Shown here: positions 1 through 13,300 of the stretch, piece by piece
Numbering within the stretch: position 1 is the stretch's first letter
Layout of the letters: each line of letters begins with the position of its first letter
Source: Symbiodinium natans
Taxonomy: Eukaryota; Sar; Dinophyceae; Suessiales; Symbiodiniaceae
Direction of reading: 5' to 3'
Assembly: GCA_905221605.1 (NCBI GenBank)
Contig: CAJNDS010002839.1
Coordinates: 142,501-206,500 of the forward strand
DNA: 64,000 nt
Translations under genes and position numbers: made by a program
The notes under the pieces: generated by a model
What the model was told of the DNA's origin: nothing
Database searches by the model: none
Seen by the model: the letters and a program-made list of their open reading frames with translations, nothing else

Positions 1-284
1 TTGCAATGAAGAGGCTTTAGAACCAGAAACTAGGGCGCGACGTGGGAGACTGAGGCTGGCCAGCAAAGCGAGCTTTACCAGGCGCAGCGAAAAGGCTCAG
101 TCCAAAGGCAGGGGCGAATGCCCAGACAGACGCTCAAGACAAAAGGAAGAAGTGAAGTGGAGACTGAGGCTGGCCAGCGAAACAAGTTCGATGAGGCGGG
201 AACAGCTCAGTCCGAGGCGCGCGGACGATGACCTGAGGAGTGCCCGGAGAATGGGGGGACAAAAGCAAAAAAACACACACACAC

Positions 285-675
<391 letters not shown>

Positions 676-2207
676 GCATAGGGGGGGATAGGGACCCGAA
701 AGGAGCGCCACCAGCTACGCACGCCGGCGTCCAGGTGCACACTCGCCTTCCGGGAGCAAGGCACTGTCACCCCACGGGGCAGCAAGCAGGAAGGGAGGAG
801 GTGCTCTTCGGCAGCAGGGAGAAGCTGCCTTAGTGCCGCCTCCGGGGTCCTCCCCCCTTCAAGTGGCTGCGAGCTGCAGAAGGGGCCCGTGGGCCCGGAG
901 GCTGACAAGACATCATCAGCGTGACAATGACAACGACCCCTTGAAGTTTGACTGCTCCTTCTCGAGTCCATGCTCATTATGCAAGTCAAGAAAATCAGAA
1001 GAAAGCCAGAGGCCTGCATCCCAGTCCACCCCACTGGCGCCATCATCAACGACTCGCGCCTCTCAGAGAGCATTCTGAGGATCCGCAAAGTCCGGTGCGC
1101 AGAGAGCGCTTTACAAAATCAGGAAGCGGCCCGGAGATGCCCTGAGGCTGGGACTTCCGCTGCTGCAGCCGCCGCATTGAGGAGGCCACCGCTCTTCGGA
1201 TCAATAGCAATGCAGTCGCCTCCGGTGCGTCTCTATGCGTCTCCGAGGGAGGCAGGGGGAGGGAAGGGAAGGGAGGGGGAGGCACCTCTGGCCGATGTTG
1301 CATCAGAGGCGGTGCTTGGTGTAGTGCCGCAGCCTTGACACAGAAAAGGTTCGGACTGAGACTTGTACAGCAGTGCGGCTCGCAAGCGCCTCCTAACACG
1401 AGCTTGGCTGCCACTGCTGCTACCACTGGAGCTTTCGCAACCTGGCTGAAGAGCACAAGGCCACAAGGTCACAACAAGGCGCCTGTCGCATGATGTCCTT
1501 GCGACTTGCGTGGGTGCAAGGCACCTTGCGAAGCGCTTCTGCCACGCAGCACTCCAGCTCTGACACGGTGTCGTGGTCTTCGGCCTAAGAAGCACGCCAA
1601 GAAAAAGCCAGCACTCAAAGCAGGCAGACAATCTTCTACAACAAAGAAACCGTGCTTCGCACCTGCAAGACAATGCCATCGGTATGCCAGGCCTTCGGGA
1701 CAATGCAATGCTGTGCACTACTTTGGTGGCTTCTTTCGGACACTTCTCCAGATCCGCGTTTCGCAAAGAGCCTCAAGCAGACCCTCGAGCAGCTGGAGCA
1801 CGCGCCCGCCGGGCACCAGTCCTTTGGCCTTGGTACTGTGCAGACTGAGATTCCAAACCAAGGAACTTCAGATGTGCTGTCACTTGTTTACGTTCCGTCT
1901 CTTGTCGTTGTTGAAATTTTGCACATGACAGCTCGTGCTTTGAGGACCGGACCGTTACAAGCTGGTCGATGCTGCTTTCGACTAACCTCAGGGAAACCAA
2001 ACGAACTACCAATATGACGAACTTCAGACCGAAATGGCACAAACTTCGGACTTGTAGATGCGGTTTCGATGTGGGCGCCCTGCGCCTTTGCGCGCAGCGT
2101 GTCACCCGCTAAAGCAAAGTCCTGCGACGGCAACTTGCTTTCCAGTGCTGAGATGTGGTCATAGCCGCTCTAGCCTATGATGATCAGGCTATACAGGTCT
2201 TCAACAT

Positions 2208-2266
2208 GTGATATATATATATATATACATACACATATATATATATATGTATATATATATATAGAG
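2208..2266. repeat. (TA)n microsatellite
   Basis: Alternating TA with a few C/G interruptions, about 59 bp; the two halves are roughly self-complementary and could extrude as a cruciform. Confidence 0.9.
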
Positions 2267-2397
2267 GCCTAACCAAGGAGAATAGAAGAAGTTGAGTTGG
2301 CGTGGACATGAGTGACGTGAGGAGCTTGACTCCTTGGCTCGTCTGTGCAACTCCAGGGCCAGGTCAATCACCATGAGGCCCTGAAGGTATAGATCTT

Positions 2398-2460
2398 AGG
2401 GTTTAGGGTTTAGAGTTTAGAGTTGAGGGTTTAGGGTTTAAGGGTTTAGGGTTTAGGGAT
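2398..2460 (+). repeat. Degenerate TTTAGGG telomere-type repeats
   Basis: About nine units of TTTAGGG with single-base variants (TTTAGAG, TTGAGGG) in a row. This is the plant/dinoflagellate-type telomere heptamer in an internal position. Confidence 0.8.
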
Positions 2461-4887
2461 GAAGGTGACTTCCACAGCGCAAATGCGAGATGTGGCACAC
2501 ATGGAGGCGACGGTGCCTGCGTGGTTCGTTCCTCCTTCCGTGGCGGAGGGGCCTGGACAAATAAATCGATTTAAAAAATCATATACATATTCAATCATAT
2601 TCATATATGATGGCATCCTTGCAGGTGCACCACATGCTTCTTCAAAGACACACGCGCGTGTGAAGCAGGTAAGCAAACGGCAAATTCTCAACCGCACTCA
2701 TTCCAGTTTGTTGAAGGCCGAGATTGCACAAGTCCTATGGGCCTCCCTACAAGTGCTGAGTGGTGCTTGCTGATGCCCAGCACCTGAGCTGCTTCGGCAC
2801 AGGTCATCTTCGTCGCATCCTGCACCAGATCAGTTGATTAGCACATCTGCAAACAGCCCTAGGCAGCCATCGGCCATGGGCCATCTTAGGTCCTTAGGCT
2901 GTGTCGAGTTTCATAGCAAGCTATCAGGGAAGTCGCACTCTGTGGCGTCGAGGGCATCCGAACAGAGCGTGCGCCTCATCCCCATGTTGCTCCCCCGGCT
3001 GCGCCGGGTGCAAGTTCACAACCTGAGATTTGCTAGGCATCCTTTACAGTTGCCCCGGGCATTCCATTATTCCATTCCCACCTCAACCTGCCATAGACCT
3101 TAGAGAGCCCCAAGCCCTCTTCTCAGGATCCCGCCACTGCCCGGCCTGGAGTGGATAGACCCTTTGAAGAAATCATCTGTGAGCCAGAGCGCAAGGAGCA
3201 AGACCTTCCTTTGAAGCAAGCTCTACGAATATGGTGGTCTCTCACATGTGGGCTTCACTTCGGCAGAAAGGGCAGTTGGCCTTTCACTGCTTGGCCAGAT
3301 GTCCACACTTTGGGATTCCGGCAAAGCAAGCAAGAAGCATTAGCTAGGGACTAACATACAGCGGCACAACATGCCAGACGACTTCGCAGCTTTGTGCTCA
3401 GAGCTCGTCGTTGCTCACTCCACCTGTCGTTTCAGCTGTGGCAACTTAGCGACGCTTAGTGGCTTAGTGCTTGCAATGCCGACAGGAGGCCTCTCGATTG
3501 TTCACGCTACGTCGCCACTACGTTCCCTCGAATCCCTGGCCACACAGCAATGGGTAAGTCATGGCCTCACTTGCGCCTCCACTAGGCTGATGCTCGTGCC
3601 ACTTTCGGATTTGTGCCTTCCGGCCTCGACAATGCGCCTCCGGCGTTCATCGTCCTCCGTCATCCTGGCACGCCAGCATCACTGAGGCTAAAGTAACGGC
3701 CCGGGAAAGGTGTTGGCGCCGGAAACCGAGCCGCTGTGGCCAGGAGAAGTCCCAGCCATGATGGGCACAAAGGGCCTCGGCCACAACAAACAACACGTTC
3801 CTAAGAACACGGTTCCTCTGTTCACGACTCTTTGTTGTGCAGCCAATGCGCTCGAAGCCTTACTTCATCCCAGCTGTCCCTCTCCACAGACACCTCCACA
3901 ACATGGGGTCGACGCCAAGACCGGATGTCTCTCAGCACCCTCTGCAGCGTCGTAGAGTCGCAGAAACATAATCAGTTCCAGCATGTTCCGGCAATTCGCT
4001 TCGTGGTGTCTCTGTCTCTGCGGTGTGATGGACCTGCCTAAGCCCTGCGGCACGAATAGCCTCGATCAGAGTCTTTGAGGCCTTTCAGACTTGAAGCTAC
4101 CACAGGCCCAGCTTTAAACCAGTCATCCCCGGACGGCACAGACGTTGTCCCCTCCGGACTTCCATGAAGAAGGTGACGATGCTAGCGGCTAACCGCCCGC
4201 AAGCATGAACCGCGAGGGATGTGCAAAGCTGGGTCCTCCATCAGCGACTGAAAAGCCAGAATCCCAAAGCTGATTTCATTCGACCAAAAAGAAAAGAGCA
4301 CATGCGTTTATTCGATCGGGCTTCTGTTGCTGCCGTATGATTTGATAGCGTCTTGAAGGACTTTCGTGCCGGGCCGCAACTCCTGCAATGGAGGGACTGA
4401 AATCTACCACGATAGGTTGGTTGTGCCTCTTCGCCCTTCAGCCCATAGAATCCATCACAGGCGCCTTCCCATCCTGTTGGAGAAATGAGGGAACCGACGA
4501 CAGGAGACCACAGCATCACGGAGCGCAGAGTTCCCCGCCCTCCGCCAGTTTCCGCAGCTGTGCCGGTGTGGCCGGCGAAGCGCCTTCAGCGCCTTCTCAG
4601 GCCACAGCGCACGACGACATGCCACGCCGCATCATGTCAGTTCCCTCCAGAAGAACACGCGATCTAATCGCTCGCCAGGCCTGTGGGAACTGCTACAACG
4701 AGCAGGCGCTGATCATCAGAGTTGCCTCAGCAAAGCTTTGCTGATCTACGTTGTCCCAACGGAGCCAAGCACGCACCAACTTTTGAAGTGCTCGTTGCAA
4801 TACACTCGAACACTCTAACGTCCAACCCGGCCTGCGCTGCTGTCAAACCTCCGTCACAACTGGAGCTCATACTGCCAAACATCTGAC

Positions 4888-6068
4888 TTAAAATGTGCAA
4901 CGATGCGCGGCGCGCTTCCTCGAACCACGCATGGAATGCCCATGCCTACTGCAAATCTTGGTGCAACATGCAGACATGAGAAGAACTGATGCACCTGATG
5001 GCCACGGCGTCTGCACCAGGCAGCCAATACGGTTCTGTCCACTCATGACCTTCCTGCAAGCACGTCCGACAATCAGCCAACGGGCGAGAATAGCATTCCC
5101 TGTCGCTGGAGCACTATACACTTCTTCAGGCATCACATGTGTCCTCTTCCAAAGCCCAAACTTTCCCCCCCAAACCGGAAAACCGTGTTTTTGCATCACC
5201 ATGGCATGCACATGGTGTCACATGGCCTTCTGCTCCCATTCCTCATCTTTCGAAGTGAGGGTGAAGGCCAGCATGCGCTCAGAATCTCCGTTCAGAAGCA
5301 GCTCAGCCGAAACCTCGCTGGCCTCACTGCGACAAAATGTCCCTCCACAGCGCTCTTTGAAGAGTCGAACTTTTGCCAGCGGCCTTGCCGGGAGGCTTGA
5401 GAGATGCCTGGGACCCGGGATGCGAGGAAGTTGTTTTGTCTTGTGCTGCAATCAGATGCAGGGTGACGAAGCTTTCTGAAATTCGTATCGTCTGCTGCCC
5501 ACGACGAACCCACTGCCCACGGCGAACCACTGTATGAACTCTATGACTCCATGACCGTATTCGCCGAAAAAAGTTCCCGGCATGCTACTGTGGCCCCCAC
5601 CGGCAGCAGCTGCGCGCTCTTTTCAAGATCCAGCTGCCAGCCAGCCTGAAGCGCAGTCACTTGCACGGCATCGCAAAGCATCGCATGCCATCAGGTGCCA
5701 TCGCATGACGCAACCTCTCGGAATCCTAAGGCCGAGAAGCCCGAACTCCTGCGACATGTGCAGGGCTGCTGCGTGGCAGTCCGCGTCCAGTCAGCGTGCC
5801 ATCTGCCAGGGATCACATGTAACCCCTTTCCCCAAAGGGAGCCCGCCCCCATCTGCCCTCGGGTCTCTTGCGATGCACCGAAAAGCGAAGCCTTCTGCCA
5901 TCTTTCCAAGCTGCTGCCTTGCATGATGCCCCACATGTGTGAGGATCCGGAGACCGGACAGCCAGGCATTTGATCATGGGCACCGTGGGCCTGGGGCTGC
6001 CGGTGAAGCGAACTAAGGCCTCCGGCAGCAGCTCCGCCCGCAGGGCACTGCAGAAGACCAGGCCTCAC
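4888..6068 (-). CDS. Unrecognised multi-exon gene, partial
   Basis: Three minus-strand stretches read like real protein with balanced charged residues. They are about 6065-5940 (contains LRAELLPEALVRF), about 5400-5222 (contains LFKERCGGTFCRSEASEV and LLLNGDSERMLAFTLTSKDE) and 5191-4888 (contains FGLWKRTHVMPEEVYSAP). The second block ends at a GAGCAGAAG|GC site that fits the GC donors used elsewhere in the window. No domain was recognised, and the three blocks may belong to more than one gene. Antisense frames across 4895-5479 are also open but are poorer in acidic and basic residues. Start, end and exon joins are unresolved. Confidence 0.35.
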
Positions 6069-6668
6069 GGACTCACAGACTCACAGCTGCTCTCTTTTTG
6101 TCCGTGCAAGACTTCAAGAAACCATCTCCCAAATCCACATTTCAAAACCGCAGACTTGTTTCCTTTGTTTTTCCCCCGTGTACCTTCCCTCACTCCTTCA
6201 CAGCTGAACCGCTCACGCGCGTATTAGTGCAGTCTGATCACTGGGGCGGAATGACAAAAGCTGTGGCGACAGCTGCGTGCACTCAGCAACCACAGGTATC
6301 ACATGCTCGCCCACTGCGTCCTTCTTAGCCTACAGCCTGTCGTGCCGAGTCTATGCTGGTTCTGAGAGTCGGGCTTAAGCCTGGTCTTGCCAGCCAGCCG
6401 CAGATGCGGGCATACAAGGTATGGATCTGCCTGGTGCAGAGACGCTTGTACAGAAAGAGGAATGTTCAAAGCTGAAGCATCACGCAGCGCTTTGCTTTTT
6501 CGCTCGGCAATTCTGTCTGAACGACACTGATCGATGCAGATGTGTTGAAGCAAACAGCTGTTCCGGAACACGACAGCTTTCCTGCACACGCTTCAGAAGG
6601 GGTGGAAGGCTAAGGGTTTAGGCTGTGGGTCCAAGGCTTCGGAGCTCAAGGTTGAAAGCTTCGAGATT

Positions 6669-7803
6669 TCAGGCACCATTCTGAGGGATTAAAAAAGGCG
6701 AATTACTAGGCTTCTTATGCATCTTCGCTTCGGGCTCAGGTCTCTTGGGAGGTCTCTCAGAGCGGCTAGTCTGGGCCCTGAGACGTAGAAGCTCAGGTGG
6801 CTGAGCCCATCTTGCATAGGCACCCGTTCCAAGGGAATATTGTTTCGTGATGGTCTTGGGTCCAAAGTAGTCGCATCGAGCAAATCCTGAAGCCATTGGC
6901 TTCGGCTGCTGGGTGCAAAACTGAACTTCGATTCTCCACTCTTGTTTCAGGAAGCAACTCGACTAGCCCTTGAGTGGAGCCGGAGAAGCATGCTCCACTC
7001 ATCCGCCTCCCAGACTTGGCTAGCCTCGCAATAGCGGCCCAGCCGGTCGCCTTCTCTGCCAGGAAGAAGAATGAACCCTTTAAGAATGAACGGTCCCTGC
7101 TCGCTGGTGCAGCAGGCAAGCCACTTATCTGATCTCTCACCGTCCGGCGCCAGCTTTTGCCCTTGCGCAGGCCTAATATGGCTAAATCGTCTTCGGCAGT
7201 CTTCCGATCCGAGGCGCTTTTCTACAGGTCCTGCTCCTTTGCCTCTTGTACGGCTTCGCCCGCGTCCCGGAACAGCGGCGAAGGCATGGCTTTCTCCCAG
7301 TCGGGCTCCAGTTGCTCGCTATCGCTAGCTTAAACTGTCTTCACTTGTCTTCAAGACTATTTCAAGTCCCCTGCATTCCCGAATGAACGCACTGCCCGGA
7401 CCGCTTTTTTATCACAGACTGTTGTTAGAGATCAGTGCGGCCCCTCGCCTGTAAGCATCCTCCAAGTTCTCGGGGAAGTCAGGTCCATTCTTGATTGCCT
7501 GCATCAAAAAGAAGTCCATGCCAGAGGCCCACGAAATCTTCGCAGCGCGCTTGCCTGCATCGCCTCCGACTCTGAGCTGGGGCCGAAGAGCGTCGCATCG
7601 AGGTCCTCAGCCCATCTGACGTGTTTTGGGGCCCAGTCATCAAGTAGCAAGAGATACACCAGGTCACCAAGTGCATCTGGGCTCGGGACCAAGTACCAGC
7701 CTGGTTGGATCCCATGCTCCTGCCGAGATTTCGCAATGGCAAGCACCGCATTTGCACACTTCTTCCGTGCCCAAGTTCGCCCCCCAAGGTCCTCATCATT
7801 CAT
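6669..7803 (-). CDS. Unrecognised multi-exon gene
   Basis: The first good exon begins at or near an ATG at 7803-7801 and reads to about 7520, with the stretches NDEDLGGRTWARKK and ALGDLVYLLLLDDW. A GC donor at about 7520 (CCTCTG|GC) can join in phase to an exon of about 7500-7430 (AIKNGPDFPENLEDAYRR). A third exon, about 7330-7222, reads ASDSEQLEPDWEKAM and ends in TAG at 7224-7222, which could be the natural end. Two further protein-like exons follow: about 7060-6960, with VWEADEWSMLLRLHS, and about 6960-6669, with FGPKTITKQYSLGTG and a basic C-terminus. Those two may be a separate gene. The family was not recognised; the proteins look soluble. Confidence 0.45.
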
Positions 7804-8097
7804 GTTCCTACAGTAGTCCTACAGATAACTCCGAGATCCCCCCAGTGCCCCTGATAAAACCGAGTGCCCCCGAGTGTGCCCGCGTGCCTGGGCCGGGCCC
7901 GGTGCCTGAAATGCTTTCAGGAACATCGGCGCCAGGGGCGAGGACTTCGAGATGCCCAAGAGGAGCTCGTCACCGGCCTTTGCACAAGAATGACTCGACT
8001 GACTGCACCCGGAACCAAAGGCGCGCTAATTGAAACAAAGACCTCCTCCTCCAGACAGCTCTCCAAAAAACACACATTCAACGAGAGAGCTATGAAA

Positions 8098-8240
8098 AAA
8101 GAAAGAAAGACAGAAAGACAGAAAGACAGAAAGACAGAAAGACAGAAAGACAGAAAGAAAGAAAGAGACCGTGAGAAAGAGAAAGAGAAAAAGAGAGAGA
8201 GAGAGAGAGAGAAAAAAAAAACACACACACACAGAATCTC
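8098..8240. repeat. (GAAAGACA)n and (GA)n microsatellite
   Basis: An eight-base unit GAAAGACA is repeated about seven times (8100-8160), followed by GA-rich sequence and a short CA run to about 8240. The Arg/Lys/Glu and Ser/Leu/Phe frames here are simple translations of the repeat. Confidence 0.95.
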
Positions 8241-8407
8241 TTTCATACCAGAAAAAAAGAGAGAGCGAAAGCCACCTTCTCCTTCTTGCCGTACGTCACC
8301 ACGACTTGGCGAGGGCCCGAGGTCTCCTCCTCTATCCACCGCGTACGGGTGACTCATGCTGTGCTGCGAAGCAACTTGAGCAACTTGAGCTCTCTCTCCC
8401 TACTCCG

Positions 8408-8472
8408 TTGGGTTTAGGGTTTAGGGTTTAGGGTTTAGGGTTTAGGGTTTAGGGTTTAGGATTTAGGGTTTA
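8408..8472 (+). repeat. (TTTAGGG)n interstitial telomere tract
   Basis: Seven consecutive perfect copies of the heptamer plus variant copies at the right end. This is the cleanest telomere-type array in the window. It lies 10 bp past the stop codon of the minus-strand gene that ends at 8482. Confidence 0.93.
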
Positions 8473-8481
8473 TTAAGAGTG

Positions 8482-10290
8482 TTAGGGGCACAACGCCAGC
8501 AGAACCGGGTCCTTGGCTTCCGGGCTTTCCGCTTCAGCACCTTTGCGCACGTTCGCGCAGGTCAGTTGGCCGCAAGCAATCCCTCTCCTGCCGCCGCGAT
8601 GCTGCACCACACGTAGCTTTTGGAGTTGGTCCGCCGGTGAAACACCACCTCCTGCAACGAAAAATGCCTAACACGGTCTCTAACTTGAGGAGCCAGCGGC
8701 ATAGTCAGTCATCTCAAAGCATCGTGCTATCTGGGACGTGAAGATAAGAGACTGCTCTGTGGTTGGGACCCTAACAAAGGAAAAGAACCACGAGCTACAG
8801 CGTCCGAACCGAAGCCGCACGTGGGCGGGTGGTGACAGGGCGCAGAGAGGAGAGGGAGCGGACCATGACAGCGTGTGCCAAGCTTGCCTCGCCGCCGGCG
8901 GCTCCAGAGAGAGTCAGGCCATCTTCAGACAATGTTAGAGTCATCTCCTCAACATCGCAAATCACTGGCGCGTGATTTTAAGTCAAAACGGTTTGCCAGA
9001 AGCGTGTGAAAGTAGTGCAGGTCCTCCAGGTCATCTGTGAATGTGCCTGTCGAATCCTCTCGACCACGCGATGTCTTTTCTTGCTAAGGGTTCTTGTGGT
9101 TATTGCATGGGTTCTTCTGAAACTGCCGCACAGCATGCGAAGCAGAGAGCAACGGATGACGTATGGAAACGGGTGGAAAGAGAAGCAGTTGCAGTCTCCT
9201 CCGCATCTGCAGTTCCGGTCAGGGTGCGTGACACAGCCTTGCAATTGCGGCGCAAGTGAAAAGATTGGCGAGCTGGCATCAAGACACATGCACCTGCGAC
9301 TGTACTAACTCGGCCAGGGGACATCGTACGAGCCCTTGAAGTGCTTGCGAAGCGATTGCGTTCCACTTCCTTGGATTTTTACCACCACATGTGTTGCCAT
9401 CAATTTGTACTTAGTGTTGACATTACATTGCTTTGTGACACTGTCGAATGTTCAACGCCTTGGAGATTTAATCATTTTCTTGCGGTTTGGTTCTAGGGCA
9501 CTCCAGTTCAAAAACTCTCCATAAAGCGGTTGCCTCCATGTCAAGCTGCTTGCTCCACTGGTTGATCGACTAATGCGATGTGAGCGGTCTAAGACAAGCC
9601 CTCCCCGCGGAGGTGCATACATGTGCATACATTCTAGCATGCGGTGTGTAACAGACATTTTGGCCGTGAAGCTGGAGAGCCAGATGTCTGCAAGCACCAC
9701 ACCGTCCGAGGAGTGGATCTCCAGAAGGCAGCGGCTGCCAAGACATCTGCTACACCACCTCCACAGAGCGGGGAGCTCTCACACTGCCAAAGCCCCCCAC
9801 AACGCTGCTGCTTCTGGCGTAAAGCACACTTACTCTCATCGCTTCTGCCTCCCTAGGAGGTTCTGCGGCTCTGCAACCTGTGCACACAACAGGGCTGGAT
9901 GGTTCACAGATGTGCACAACCATTTGAGAGCACAAGGATGAGGTTGCCCCTTGCGAGTTGGGTTTGACATGAGCGGCTGATAGAAAGGCTTCCGCCTGCT
10001 CTTGTGTGGCTGCATTTAAGTTGCATTGCATGCTCAGCAGGCACAAAGGAACTACAAGGAAAGATTGCATCCGGGCCGTGCTTACAAACCCGAAACCCAA
10101 TGTTGTTCTTGATACACTGCCACTCCCATCCCTATATTGACCTATCCTATAGAACAGTTGAAGGTACCCGAACTCACACGCTGAACAACCTTGAAGACGT
10201 CCTTGTCCAGACGGCGCAGGCCGTGCTTTTCGGGCGGGCAGACTGCTTCGTAGCGCAAGGTCAGACCGATATGCGGAGCATCTCCGCGCT
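8482..10290 (-). CDS. Unrecognised multi-exon gene
   Basis: Minus-strand exons with good protein character: about 10285-10190 (HIGLTLRYEAVCPPEKHG then LDKDVFKVVQ), about 9700-9540 (ADIWLSSFTAKMSVTHRM, MYAPPRGGLVLDRSHR), about 9035-8950 (DLEDLHYFHTLLANRFDL), about 8932-8800 (EDGLTLSGAAGGEASLAH) and about 8640-8482 (VVFHRRTNSKSYVWCSIAA, then VRKGAEAESPEAKDP). The last ends in TAA at 8484-8482. The 9700-9540 block is the least certain because two frames are open. The gene would begin about 100 bp below the stop of the VIT/vWA gene, in the same direction. No domain was recognised, and more than one gene may be included. Confidence 0.38.
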
Positions 10291-10385
10291 GTACACAAAG
10301 CAATCTCGTGGTGAGTGTCGTGTTGCTGAGGTGTCCCAGGGCTTCTGTATCCTAGGGGCCTCTAAGACCGCCCTAGAGCTGAGCT

Positions 10386-13300
10386 CTAGCTGACGGTGAA
10401 GGTAGCCACCTCCAGCACCCCACTAAAGCCCGCAGGCAATGTGAAGACTTCCATCACCTTCTCTTGAGGCACCCCGGCATTGATCTGTTGGATGATCACG
10501 GTACCTCTCGAAGCACCCATGGCCCCAGTGCTGAAGTACTTCACGCCAACCTTATAGGTTCCCTTCCTCCTGCCCGCAACTATTACTTCAGGACCAAGGC
10601 CTTGTGTCTGATCACTGTAAAGTTGTAGACCCCAAGAGGTCCGCTTGTTGCCGTAGTAGCACTCTCCTCCTTCAGGGTCGATAACATGCAGGTCCACATC
10701 GTTGGCATCTGTCAGCCAGGAGAGAGTAATGCGTAATCCAATGTCAGCACCTCTCTGGGAGTCCACGGATTTCAGGACACCGCCGGAGAACTCCTGGAAA
10801 AGAGGCTTCGTCTTCTCGGAGGCCTCGAGAGAACGCAGGAAGAGCGCGGCCTCTTCGAGGAGCACGCGCTGGACGTCCCCGTAGCGTCCATGGAAGCTGG
10901 CCTCCAGGCCTCTCGCATAGGTGCTGGCCGCGAGCGCGTAGTCCTCCTCCTCCCACGCCGCCATGGCCAGGGCCCGGTAAGTGTTCACGTTGTCGCTGCG
11001 CTCCTCCAGCGAGCGCTGGGCGAAGCGCCGCGCATAGGCCGCGGCCGTCGGGGAGTTCAGGGTGAGCGCCAGCCAAGAGGCCCTCAGGAGCTGCTCTGAA
11101 TCTCTTGGCCGAACTTCTGCGATGGATGTGGCCGCTCGCAAGGCGAGAGAAGCTTGACCCAGATGCATCCCTGCCTTGCTCATGTACTCGAAAGCTAAGC
11201 CATTCGTCGGGTCCCAGGTAATCCATCCTGCGCAGTAATCACGCAATTCCTGCGCACGGCGCTTTGTCCACAGAGCTCCTGCATAACTTGATGCGGTCTC
11301 GCGATTCCTGTCAGTTGGGGGTCCAGCTGCGTGTTTAGCCAAGAGCTTATCTGCCTCTGCAACCGGGCTGGACCATTCTGCTTGACTGGGCAAGAAGTTC
11401 AAGAAGAGCAGGGGAAGGATCAGCAGAAGGTAGAGACGGGCGCTGCTCTGCCTCGCAGCATCACCACTGGCGGCGGACTCCTGCAGCATTGCCCCTTCGT
11501 CGTCAGCTGAGAAGACATCTTCGGTTTCGGACTCCTGGGCACATCTACCAGCATTCTCATCTGCTTGGCACGCAGTGTCGTTCGTGAACGTGCCATTCGT
11601 GCCGTTTGAAGCCGGTGGGCTTGGCAAGTTGGCAGGAGAGAGTGGGAGCGGCAGGGGTGACAGTGTCATATCGGATCGGGGCAGCAGCTGCACCCCCGAG
11701 GAGGTCACCACCAAGATGGGAGATAGCCGATCTTGGGGTATCCCAAAACGAACGTAGTCCGCGTCAGTTTCCAGGACGAGCAAGGCGGTATGTGGAGTCA
11801 TTACACGGCTTGATTCCGAGAGCTGCACGATCTGAAACTCGATCTCCGAAGCAGCAAGAGCGCTCTCTGCAAGCTGACGCTGCGATTCCAAGAGATCCAG
11901 CCGGGCCTTCGTGGCCTCGCGAGAGAGGAGTGAGCCAAAGGAAGCGGCAGATGCCTGAATCGCAGCAGCCGAAAGATTCCTGCCAGCAATCTGGAGTTCG
12001 GGTGCTTTCACTTGCAGACCTGTCTGCCCACCGCTGAACACAATGACTTCATCTCCAAGCTGCAAGTCAGAGAAGACTTCAGGCCAAACCCAACCACTTG
12101 CAGCAGCGGTACTGGCCCTCCTTCCGAGTGGTTCGGTGAGGTCACGCCACGCTTTGGCAACGACAGCATCGACTTCCTTCGATGTCAGAGGAATCTGGAC
12201 AGCTCGCCCGCCTCCCGCAGATGCGACTGCGCGTCCGACAGAGCTGTCATACTTTGACCCAATAACGCCAAGTGAGACCACGCGCTGCTCAGAGGCCTCG
12301 AGGAGCTGGGCGAGCCTTAGGTTCTGAAAGGCTGCGCGATACCTTTAGACACTCAAAAAAAAAAGAACTTGACGGCCCAGGCAATCGGAGTCTCCCAGCA
12401 AAAGGCTACCGAGGGTTGCAAAAGGATGCCCGCCACCCCTGTCGGATCCGGGCCGATCCGGCGGATGACCTCCAGGGATCAATGCAATCCAAGCTTCTTC
12501 GCCGACGATCTCTCCTTGGCTGTCGCAATGAAGTCACTGAGAATCAGCACACCCACAGTCTCCGCAGGCTGCGGGTTCACGTTCGTCTGCACGTGTTGAA
12601 GCAGCAACTCCATGTCCGTGGCTCCCAGCGGATAACGTGCTTCCAGCGCAGCACGGACTGTGCTTCCAAGCTGACTGTCCTTGGGCCCCATGGGCCTGAT
12701 CTCGGCCACCTCGATGTCGAACGCAAAAACCCTGACATCCGCCGAGGGCATGGCATCCAAGAGAGAAGCTATTAGAGGAGTCCGCACAACGAATGAATCT
12801 GCAGTAGAGGCCGATGTGTCGATATAGACCACCCAGCTGGAGGGTGTGAATGGTACACGAGTTGTCACAGCCACATCCTCCCCAACAACATAGGAGGTCA
12901 CAAGATGCCCACCATCCACGGAAAATGAGCTGCTGGCAACGTTTGGATCCCAAACCTCGAGCAGAGCATCAGTGAGAGGCACCACAGGGCCCATCTCCTC
13001 CGCAAAGCGAAGGAGGCCGCCATCGGTGACGCCGCTCACTTGGCCCACTTCGGGTAGGGTGCAGTTGGCGCTGTAGCCAGCGTCGCCCAGCGCCTGCGTG
13101 ACAGCCATAAAGGTGAGGTTCTGTATCTCTGGCAGGCCGGCCATGGGAATCTGCAGCACACGATACATCTTTCTGGCGGGAACTGTGAGGGTGTAGGAGA
13201 GTATGAGGCGCACCACGGCACGGGGCTCGATGGGGAACACCCTGGCTGTGAAGATGTTGCCCTGAGACACAGGCGCAGTGAAAATTGACCGTTGGGGGAA

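Larger units (their letters stand above)
685..4880. other. No assignable gene; scattered short frames
   Basis: No family motif or convincing splice chain was recognised here. A minus-strand frame near 840-1088 contains a hydrophobic stretch and a Met and could be a first exon. Two AT tracts and a degenerate TTTAGGG patch lie inside. Unrecognised exons may be present. Confidence 0.4.

Noticed and set aside
10190..10385. Continuation of the VIT/vWA gene below its stop
   Set aside because: The DUF2135 domain ends naturally at the stop at 10386, and the protein-like exon below has no relation to it.
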